A stretch of 39,624 nucleotides of DNA from RI-92 sp037384645 (GTDB lineage: Bacteria > Pseudomonadota > Gammaproteobacteria > UBA6429 > Thiohalophilaceae). The position numbers were made by a program, and so were the translations under genes. The DNA is taken from contig JARRNT010000010.1 in the NCBI GenBank assembly GCA_037384645.1, positions 1 to 39,624 on the forward strand. The letters run 5' to 3'. The notes below the pieces were generated by a model. The model did no database searches. It worked only from the letters and a program-made list of their open reading frames with translations, and was not told where the DNA came from. This document shows positions 33,695-39,624 of this stretch, in pieces (the stretch's first letter is position 1; each line of letters starts with the position of its first letter).

Positions 33695-34090
33695 GTGGGC
33701 TCAATAAATCATTCCCAAGCAATAAGACCTGATACCGCATATTTAAAGAAAATCATCGATTCCAGTCTATTGGCTGATTGGGCAATCCGCATCGAATATC
33801 AAAGTGACGAGACAGCAACCACCAGCTGGGAATTATGGGACAAGGCCTACTTTGCGATTCGCTCTGCCAAACCCGTGTTAGAGGCATTGCTAGCTTGCTA
33901 CACAAAACATCCACGAAGCACGATTCGTATCAGTGCAGAGAAATTCCGCCCACAAACCCGCTTGATTTACACTGTCTACAACCCCCAGTATCTACCTGCC
34001 GCAATAGACTCCAACACGCAATCCTATCCAGGCCAAACTATCCGGGAACACGGCCAGGGGTCAGATCAGATTAGACTGATTGATCGTTAA
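33695..34090 (+). CDS. Stand-alone RuBisCO small-subunit-like (RbcS-like) protein
   Basis: The 131-residue protein aligns along its middle with RuBisCO small subunits: ADWAIRIEY fits the NGW-x-xxIEY strand, SWELWDKAYF the YWEMW-x-LPMF motif, PVLEALLACYTKHP the VL-x-E(L)-x-C-x-x-x-(H/Y)P helix, STIRIS the (Y/F)IRI strand and LIYTVYNP the final FIVxRP strand. The LPMF part is altered to DKAYF, and SW recalls the small-subunit-like domains of CcmM. No large subunit or carboxysome gene is nearby. The frame starts with GTG at 33695, preceded by GAGGA; an in-frame stop lies just upstream. The last 30 residues are an unrelated polar tail. It is monocistronic. Confidence 0.8.
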   Translation: MGSINHSQAIRPDTAYLKKIIDSSLLADWAIRIEYQSDETATTSWELWDKAYFAIRSAKPVLEALLACYTKHPRSTIRISAEKFRPQTRLIYTVYNPQYLPAAIDSNTQSYPGQTIREHGQGSDQIRLIDR

Positions 34091-34261
34091 CATAGAGGAC
34101 GGACCAGAACGCTTATCCGTATTTTACAGAGTCACGCAGCGCCAATCCTTGTCCGCTTTAAGGCGATGATTTTTCCGCGTTGGTTGAGGGAATTATCATT
34201 TAGTCAGTTTTGAGTTTTCACTCTGCCCCAAATACTGCCTTTTAATTCATTGCCCCATCAA

Positions 34262-35536
34262 CTAGCTATCAATCACCAGCAAGGTAATATCATCATTGAT
34301 ATATCCACCGGTTTTCATTTTCCAGCGGGTAGCGTCTTCCACGATATAATTTAATCGTTGAGGTAATGGTACAGTGGCATGTTTGCGGATAAGTGCTTTT
34401 ACACCGTCGTCTCCCAGCGGTTGCTGATGACCTGTCCAGCACTCGGTAAGGCCATCTGTAAAGATATATAATGCGCCATCCGCGAGCCTGAGCACGTATG
34501 GCTCGAAATCGATTTCTGGGAGGATACCCAAAGGCGGTGAGGCCTGTTCATACGAGATAATTTTATTTGCCTGCATCTGCAATGGTGGGTGATGTCCGGC
34601 ATTCGCCATTTCAATCATATTATCTTTCCGCTCATAGACGCCGGCAACCATGGTGACATACATGCCACGGGTCATTGTTTCACATAATTCAACATTCATT
34701 GCCGCCAGTAATTCAGCAGGTGAAGTTTTACTTTTTGCCAGATAACGAAATAGTCCACTCACCCTGGCCACCATCAATGCCGCATTCACCCCTTTTCCGG
34801 AGACATCGCCAAGGCAGAAACAATAACGACCTGGCGCAACTTCGAAATAATCATAAAAATCGCCGGAGACACTACGTGCCGGCAAGTTATAACCTGCGAT
34901 GACATGGCCGCCGTGCTGTGCATCCGGAAACACCGCTTCCTGTATTTCCCTGGCCAGCAACAATTCCTGACGGGTCCGTTCTTCATCAAGAACCTGACTT
35001 ACCAGTTTCGCATTGTGGATAGCAAGCGATGCAGCATGAGCGAGCGTAGATATAAAATTTCTGTCCTTTTCATTAAAACGGTCGCCATAGTCCATCTTGT
35101 TTATCGCTTCGAGTGCACCAAGCTTCCTGTCACCCAAAATGAGTGGTGCGCACAGAATCGACCGGGTATGGGTTCCCACCATATCATCAATACCGCTAAA
35201 AAAATCAGGATCCGTCGAAGCATCATCGACCAGCAGAACTTTCTTTTCCCGAAGACTACGACCAATAATGCCCTTACTGGCACTAATACGAATCCCGGCA
35301 ATATCTTTCGGATTAGAGCTCACGCGACAGACAAGCTCAGTGTCATTATTTTCCAGCAGGAAAAGCGCCACCCCTTCAGCACTCATCATTGCCTTCGTCA
35401 CCTCGACAACTTTCTTCATTGTCTGATCAAGATCGAGAGAGCTGGAAAATTCCTCGATCAGGGAAGACAGGATGCCCAGCGTTTTGGTTTCACCTTGACC
35501 CAAAGTCGGTTTTTGATTTAGTGTATTACTGGACAT
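34262..35536 (-). CDS. GAF-domain PP2C-type (SpoIIE/RsbU) phosphatase
   Basis: The 424-residue cytoplasmic protein has a GAF sensor domain (about residues 25-180) followed by a short coiled segment and a SpoIIE/PP2C phosphatase domain (200-424). Metal-binding motifs are visible in SVSGDFYDYFE, LGDVSGKGV, IFTDGLTEC and NDDITLLV. Such proteins dephosphorylate anti-sigma antagonists or response-type targets in signal chains. No anti-sigma antagonist is adjacent, so its partner is elsewhere. The ATG at 35536 lacks a good Shine-Dalgarno. Confidence 0.93.
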   Translation of the reverse strand: MSSNTLNQKPTLGQGETKTLGILSSLIEEFSSSLDLDQTMKKVVEVTKAMMSAEGVALFLLENNDTELVCRVSSNPKDIAGIRISASKGIIGRSLREKKVLLVDDASTDPDFFSGIDDMVGTHTRSILCAPLILGDRKLGALEAINKMDYGDRFNEKDRNFISTLAHAASLAIHNAKLVSQVLDEERTRQELLLAREIQEAVFPDAQHGGHVIAGYNLPARSVSGDFYDYFEVAPGRYCFCLGDVSGKGVNAALMVARVSGLFRYLAKSKTSPAELLAAMNVELCETMTRGMYVTMVAGVYERKDNMIEMANAGHHPPLQMQANKIISYEQASPPLGILPEIDFEPYVLRLADGALYIFTDGLTECWTGHQQPLGDDGVKALIRKHATVPLPQRLNYIVEDATRWKMKTGGYINDDITLLVIDS

Positions 35537-35678
35537 AACTTAATTTTAGCAGCATTTTTTACTCTGCCCCCAAATATACGTCAAACCTGATGTGTGCTCT
35601 GTCCCCTTTTATCCCACCGTCCTCTTTAACACTCAAAACTGAAATCGGTGTGACTGTGTAGATGTTCTTCTGCTCGTG

Positions 35679-36554
35679 TTATTCGCATAACTTTCCGGAA
35701 AAACAGTCACGCCGTTGTTTGATAGCCTCCACCATATAATTCCGGAATGCCAGTACGCGGGCAGTGCGTCTGAGGTCAGGATGCAACAGGATCCACAATC
35801 CCAGGTCATGGGCAGGATCCGGATCACAAACCCGCTCCAGGGCAGGATCTGCATCACCCATAAAACACGGCAAGATGGATACCCCCAGTCCTGCGCGGAT
35901 CATAGACAGCGTCAACAAGGTATCGTCACTTACTACAGTATGGCTGGCATTCTGGCACAATTGCCGGGTCCAGGTTTTATGAAAACCGCAACACTCAACC
36001 CCCAGCCATTTCAGTTCGCCACCCTGGTGTTGATGTTGTTGCAGGTAGTCGCTACTGGCATAGATGGTCGATGCGACAGTGACGATCCGTTTGCCGAGCA
36101 GGGTATCCGTGGGGGTATTGGTGAGGCGGATGGCGACATCTGCCTCGCGTTGCGCCAGGCTGGCATCCAGATTAGAGACCATGATGTGCAATTCCACTTG
36201 CGGATAGCGTTCATTGAACTGCGCAAACATCGGCATCAGGATGGTGGTGGCCATGTTACTCAGGGCGGAGACCCGCAAGGGTCCGATCATGTCCGCGTCC
36301 TGATTCTGCAGCACGCCATCCACGTTCAATACCTCGCGTTCCACCCGCAGGGCTGTCTCCCGTACGTGCTCTCCGGCCGGCGTCAGTTGGCAGCCGCCTT
36401 TCACGCGGTCCACCAGGCGAGCACCGAGCGTTTGTTCGAACTGGCGTAAACGCCGGGAGACCGTCGAGTGCTGGACGTTCAGTTGCCGGGCAGCGCCGCT
36501 GACGGAGCCGTTTCGCGCCACCGCCAGAAACAGCTTTAAATCATCCCAGTCCAT
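35679..36554 (-). CDS. LysR-family transcriptional regulator
   Basis: The 291-residue regulator begins with a winged HTH (DLKLFLAVARNGSVSGAARQ, then LNVQHSTVSRRLRQFEQTLG and the LVDRVKGGCQLTPAG wing), followed by a substrate-binding-like domain. VQHSTVSRRL is the recognition helix. GGGGGAG lies four bases before the ATG at 36554, which is preferred to a frame start at 36572. It is divergent from a methyltransferase gene and has palindromic sites in the gap, so it probably regulates that gene and itself. Confidence 0.92.
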   Translation of the reverse strand: MDWDDLKLFLAVARNGSVSGAARQLNVQHSTVSRRLRQFEQTLGARLVDRVKGGCQLTPAGEHVRETALRVEREVLNVDGVLQNQDADMIGPLRVSALSNMATTILMPMFAQFNERYPQVELHIMVSNLDASLAQREADVAIRLTNTPTDTLLGKRIVTVASTIYASSDYLQQHQHQGGELKWLGVECCGFHKTWTRQLCQNASHTVVSDDTLLTLSMIRAGLGVSILPCFMGDADPALERVCDPDPAHDLGLWILLHPDLRRTARVLAFRNYMVEAIKQRRDCFSGKLCE

Positions 36555-36565
36555 CCCACTCCCCC

Positions 36566-36603
36566 TGTGCATTTTTGCACATTATGTTTCACTTTTTCGT
36601 GAA
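36566..36603. promoter_or_regulatory. Two LysR-type palindromes in the divergent promoter
   Basis: TGTGCA-N4-TGCACA (36566-36581) and TTCAC-N6-GTGAA (36588-36603) are perfect inverted repeats of LysR-box size, 22 bases apart in centre-to-centre spacing, two helical turns. The first lies 12 bases upstream of the LysR start. Together they look like recognition and activation sites. Confidence 0.6.
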
Positions 36604-36683
36604 TTGTAAGCATAAATCGTCGGATTAAACTCATTGTTAACACTTAACACAAACCCAACCCACGGTTAACAAGGAGACATGAC

Positions 36684-37550
36684 ATGACACACAATCCATC
36701 CGAATTCGACGCCGTCAAATATAAACAGACCACCCTGCAGCAATGGGACACGGCTGCCGAGGCCTGGCACCGCTGGGGGCCCCTGTTATCCCGCTGGCTG
36801 GGGCCAGCTACTGAAACCATGCTAGACATGTGTCATGTCGGCGTGGGTAGCCGGGTGCTGGATGTCGCTGCCGGCGCAGGCGAGCAATCTCTGGCCGCCG
36901 CCCGTCGCGTGGGGCCAAATGGTCACGTGCTGGCCACGGACCTGTCACCGGAGATCCTAAAATTCGCCGATAATGCCGCAGCGCTCGAGGGTATTAACCA
37001 CCTGTACACCCGGGTCTGCGATGGTGAAGAGCTGGCTAGCCTGGAGGCGGAACCTTTCGATGCGGTTATCTCTCGTGTCGGGTTGATCTACTTCCCCGAT
37101 CAACAAAAGGCCCTGCATGGCATGAAGCAACAACTCAAACCGGGCGGCAAAGTAGCGGTCATGGTTTATTCCACGGCGGATAAGAACGGTTTCTTTTCCA
37201 TTCCCGTGTCCATTATCCGCCGCCGCGCCAATCTTCCCGCGCCCCTGCCAGGCCAGCCAGGCCCGTTCAGCCTTGGGACAAAAGAAATTCTTGAGCAAGT
37301 GTTTACCGATTCGGGATTTAAAAATATCGAAGTGAAAACGATCGATGCCCCGGTACGTTTACCCTCAGCGGCTGAATGCCTTCAATTCGAACAGGAATCG
37401 TTCGGTGCATTACACCAGATGTTGTCTGGCTTGTCGGATGCTGAAAAGGATGATGCCTGGAATGAAATTGAAGAAACCCTGAGCCAGTTCGAGCGCAATG
37501 GTCAGTTTGAGGGGCCCTGTGAAATGCTTGTCGCCGTAGGCACCCGGTAG
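36684..37550 (+). CDS. Class I SAM-dependent methyltransferase
   Basis: The 288-residue enzyme has the Rossmann-like SAM site: motif I VLDVAAGAGEQS (residues 57-68), the acidic ATDLS after strand 2, a DGEEL stretch and motif with AVISRVGLIYFPDQQ, then LKPGGKVAVMVY as the post-III strand. It resembles UbiE/arsenite- or small-molecule-type methyltransferases, but the substrate is unknown. AAGGAG lies seven bases before the ATG. It is divergent from a LysR regulator that probably controls it and is followed by a DUF4242 gene 97 bases downstream on the same strand. Confidence 0.9.
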   Translation: MTHNPSEFDAVKYKQTTLQQWDTAAEAWHRWGPLLSRWLGPATETMLDMCHVGVGSRVLDVAAGAGEQSLAAARRVGPNGHVLATDLSPEILKFADNAAALEGINHLYTRVCDGEELASLEAEPFDAVISRVGLIYFPDQQKALHGMKQQLKPGGKVAVMVYSTADKNGFFSIPVSIIRRRANLPAPLPGQPGPFSLGTKEILEQVFTDSGFKNIEVKTIDAPVRLPSAAECLQFEQESFGALHQMLSGLSDAEKDDAWNEIEETLSQFERNGQFEGPCEMLVAVGTR

Positions 37551-37647
37551 CAGGATATTTTTTAAATACATCGCATTAACGATCATCTGTGCCGGCATAC
37601 CCATGTACGACATGGCAATGATGGCCACGACAACAGGAGATGTACTC

Positions 37648-37935
37648 ATGCCACGCTACGTCATAGAAAGAGATATCCCCAAGTTTGGATTATCTGAACA
37701 GTCCGCATTTCGTGAAGGGGCACAGACCTCAAACAATGCACTCACTGAGATGCGCGCAGAAAAGAAAAATATTCAGTGGGAACATACATATGATGCAGAC
37801 AACAAAACGTTCTGCATTTATCTCGCTGACAATGAAGGCCTTATCCATGAACACGCACAACGTAGTGGTTTCCCGATGAATAAAATCACAGAAATACGCA
37901 GGATAATCGATCCCGTTGCTGGAGAGGGTGAATAA
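37648..37935 (+). CDS. DUF4242 (nickel-binding-like) small protein
   Basis: The 95-residue protein is a ferredoxin-like small protein of the DUF4242 family, represented by SCO4226, a nickel-responsive protein. The start PRYVIERDIPKFG, the central QWEHTYDADNKTFCIYLADN and the ending PMNKITEIRRIIDP are typical. AGGAGA lies eight bases before the ATG at 37648; upstream ATG codons in frame (37603 and later) lack a site. The family has no established enzymatic role. It may be cotranscribed with the methyltransferase. Confidence 0.87.
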   Translation: MPRYVIERDIPKFGLSEQSAFREGAQTSNNALTEMRAEKKNIQWEHTYDADNKTFCIYLADNEGLIHEHAQRSGFPMNKITEIRRIIDPVAGEGE

Positions 37936-38015
37936 AGTGGCACGGTGGGGACTGGCCCTGATGCACAACATCAGCCTGAGATGCCAGGGTCTGGTCCCTA
38001 TTATTCAAAGATATG

Positions 38016-38132
38016 GATATTTGGGGTCATGACTGCATGGTCCAGGCCAGTTTCTCAACTCTACCTCCTGCATCCTTGCAGTCGTCGACTTCCAGTCTCA
38101 CCTTCTCCATGCAGCCGTGCCCCCAGATATTC
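38016..38132 (+). mobile_element. MITE-like ~117-bp element with 24-bp terminal inverted repeats
   Basis: The left end ATATTTGGGGTCATGACTGC(ATGG) (38017-38040) and the reverse complement of the right end ATATCTGGGGGCACGGCTGC(ATGG) (38107-38130) agree at 20 of 24 positions. The interior contains CTGCATCCTTGCAG and GTCGTCGACTTCC palindromic parts. It encodes nothing. Part copies occur at 1-53 and, reversed, at 23928-23958. Confidence 0.7.
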
Positions 38133-38152
38133 GGAACAGGTGGCTAATACGC

Positions 38153-38704
38153 TTACAGGTGACTGGCGGCCTTGGCCGCCAATCGCTTGAGGCGCCTGAA
38201 CTTCGCAGTGCCCGGCTTGATCTTGATACGCATGGGTGACAGGGACACGACTCGCTTACCCACGCGTACTGACAGGATCGCGATCCCCTCTTTCAGGTGA
38301 TACTTCGGATTGGCCCGTTGTACGGCCATTGCTGCCTCGTCACCCAGGCCTGAAATGCTCTTAATGTCATAGCCACCCATCGCGGCAATGCCAGAGCTAA
38401 GATCCTTGACCAGGCTATGCGGTGGTGCCGGGTTCACCTGCGCCGTAAGAGCCGGAATGCCATGGGCATCGGGCCACTCGCAGGTCGATACATTCTTGAA
38501 CCTGACGTTCCCGGGCCGGCCTTTGCCAAGCGATGGGGCCAACGCATGGACATCGGCATTACTCAACAGGCTGCAGGCATCGGGTAACGCGGCAATCGCT
38601 GCAGGAGCACAAAACAATATCGCCATTCCCAGAAACAGACTGCCGCTGATCCCCTGGTACACAGCAGCCCGGCCTCGACGACATACCTTGAATCCTGATT
38701 CCAT
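38153..38704 (-). CDS. Secreted DUF3558-like hypothetical protein
   Basis: The 183-residue protein starts with a basic N-terminus and a hydrophobic signal segment (GSLFLGMAILFCAPAAIAAL). The mature start DACSLLSNADVHAL, followed by STCEWPDAHG, resembles the pattern of DUF3558-like periplasmic or lipoprotein domains (CSLL-x6-V, C-x-W), where the two cysteines can pair. The C-terminal 40 residues are basic and arginine/lysine-rich. AGGAGGT lies six bases before the ATG. The gene is downstream of and convergent with the repeat element at 38016. Confidence 0.7.
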   Translation of the reverse strand: MESGFKVCRRGRAAVYQGISGSLFLGMAILFCAPAAIAALPDACSLLSNADVHALAPSLGKGRPGNVRFKNVSTCEWPDAHGIPALTAQVNPAPPHSLVKDLSSGIAAMGGYDIKSISGLGDEAAMAVQRANPKYHLKEGIAILSVRVGKRVVSLSPMRIKIKPGTAKFRRLKRLAAKAASHL

Positions 38705-38865
38705 CGGTCCACCTCCTATTTTTTATTTTGATTCATGCTCAACCGGCGACAACGCTGCACGGCAGTTTTATTATTAATCAGATAATATTAAAAATCATGT
38801 CAGAAAATAACTACATCAGTAGTAAAACGTGGTCTGTCCCCTGTTATTCATTTTTTAAACAAAAA

Positions 38866-38886
38866 GGCCCCTGAAAAACAGGGGCC
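38866..38886 (-). terminator. Rho-independent terminator of the LysM lipoprotein gene
   Basis: GGCCCCTG and CAGGGGCC form a perfect 8-bp stem with a five-base A loop, followed on the minus strand by TTTTTGTTT. It lies about 29 bases after the stop codon at 38915. Confidence 0.88.
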
Positions 38887-38914
38887 CTGGTGTAGCTATA
38901 TATATTGGAAGAAC

Positions 38915-39535
38915 CTACTGAGCGAGATACGCCTTGTCAGAAGCCTCCACCGTGCCGAGCGACCAGGCCCCGCGGGACTTGGCGTGGTGTACGGCAGCAG
39001 CGACATCCGCAGAAGAGGGATTGGCATTGATGGCAAATACCTGACCAGGATAGATCAGGTCCGCATCCTTGATTTTACCGCTGTTCGCCTTGTAAATGAG
39101 CGGCCACTCAAACGGGTTGTTGTAAATGCTGGGTTTGGCGGCAATATTCCACAGATTGTCACCCTTCACCACTGAATAGCTGCCAGCACTAGAAGTCGGT
39201 GCAGGTTTCTCATTAGCAACCACAGGTTGCTTGTCCTTTTCTGCCTGGGCCACAGCATTTTCTGCCTGATCACGAGCCTTGTTAGCCAGCTTCACGGCTT
39301 CTTCACACTTGCCATCCGCTTGCGCCTTTTCTGCTTGGGCGATGATTTTGGCGGTATCGCGCCATTCATTATCCATGGACTTGGCACGTTTGTTGGCAGC
39401 CTTGGCTGCGGCGATCGCATCTTTTGCCTGTTGCGGCGAGCAGGCAGTTTGCTGGCTTGTGCTGCTACATCCGACTGCAACACCGAGTACCAGAGTTGCG
39501 AGACTGGCATACTTTAGTATCGTGGTTATTTTCAT
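38915..39535 (-). CDS. LysM-domain lipoprotein
   Basis: The 206-residue protein has a lipoprotein signal (MKITTILKYASLATLVLGVA with the lipobox VAVGC, C23), then an A/K/E-rich helical segment (about residues 35-95) and a LysM peptidoglycan-binding domain (YSVVKGDNLWNIA... LIYPGQVFAI, about 119-170). It would be anchored in the outer membrane and hold peptidoglycan. AGGAG lies about eight bases before the ATG. The gene stands alone and ends with a strong terminator. The helical segment resembles DUF4398-like lipoproteins. Confidence 0.92.
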   Translation of the reverse strand: MKITTILKYASLATLVLGVAVGCSSTSQQTACSPQQAKDAIAAAKAANKRAKSMDNEWRDTAKIIAQAEKAQADGKCEEAVKLANKARDQAENAVAQAEKDKQPVVANEKPAPTSSAGSYSVVKGDNLWNIAAKPSIYNNPFEWPLIYKANSGKIKDADLIYPGQVFAINANPSSADVAAAVHHAKSRGAWSLGTVEASDKAYLAQ

Positions 39536-39624
39536 CTGTAATGCTCCTAATTCTTGTAGTCTGGCCTAAAGGTTTATTTTTAAACAAAAACACATATCAG
39601 ATATAGATAAATATCCAAACCAAT

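Noticed and set aside
34904..35521. Open frame of 205 codons opposite the GAF-PP2C gene
   Set aside because: It lies opposite the GAF domain, with low-complexity product and no ribosome-binding site.
35715..36449. Open frame of 244 codons opposite the LysR gene
   Set aside because: It is antisense to a full LysR regulator with HTH and effector domains.
1..39624. tRNA or rRNA genes
   Set aside because: No TPsiC-arm GGTTCGAATCC-type block with matching acceptor ends and no rRNA signature was seen by eye; a covariance search would be decisive.

Overview
The window looks like chromosomal DNA of a gammaproteobacterium, roughly 50 % GC, whose genes stand mostly as singletons or short operons separated by unusually long intergenic spacers. 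I infer this from the types of genes present: an HD-GYP protein with a DUF3391 N-terminus, a class I phosphoribulokinase, DsrE-fold secreted proteins, and DUF2845, DUF6763 and DUF2189 families. A phosphoribulokinase and an orphan RuBisCO small-subunit-like protein hint at an autotrophic, perhaps sulfur-oxidising, lineage. I see no rRNA, tRNA, CRISPR array or complete insertion sequence.

Layout. 0.1-4 kb: HD-GYP regulator, cold-shock protein whose Shine-Dalgarno lies in a predicted hairpin, a single-RRM RNA-binding protein and a two-gene unit of unknown function. 4-9 kb: two adjacent nitrilase-superfamily enzymes (one cytoplasmic, one with a Tat signal), a JmjC/cupin-8 protein and a secreted amidohydrolase. 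9-12.5 kb: a GST-fold protein and a diiron-type metallo-beta-lactamase-fold protein, divergent from an ECF sigma factor and its zinc anti-sigma factor, with a perfect inverted repeat in the shared promoter region; then a secreted protein with two DUF2845 units. 12.6-17.3 kb: MOSC protein, phosphoribulokinase, a decayed gene, a Fe-S uracil-DNA glycosylase, and a cupin divergent from a LysR regulator. 17.5-20 kb: a CPA2 cation/proton antiporter and a lysine-rich periplasmic protein.

19.8-26 kb is a disturbed region. It has a beta-propeller-like gene, a fragment resembling an IS91-type transposase, a leftover 3' end of a DsrE-like gene duplicated about 2.1 kb from the intact gene, another DsrE-like secreted protein, a DUF2189 membrane protein and arrays of palindromic repeats. 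26-31 kb: a bactofilin-like membrane protein, then a compact operon of a GlpD-like FAD dehydrogenase, a DegT-family aminotransferase and a small membrane protein. 31-39.6 kb: a fatty acid hydroxylase-family membrane protein, an AEC transporter, the RbcS-like protein, a GAF-PP2C phosphatase, a LysR regulator divergent from a methyltransferase, a DUF4242 protein, a secreted protein and a LysM lipoprotein.

The spacers carry at least three interleaved families of short dispersed repeats: a 56-bp double-hairpin unit, a ~117-bp element with terminal inverted repeats, and GGAGGGAATA/TATTCCCTCC hairpins placed mostly at gene 3' ends. These repeats, the orphan RbcS-like protein, the ECF palindrome and the cold-shock leader hairpin are the points most worth a second look.
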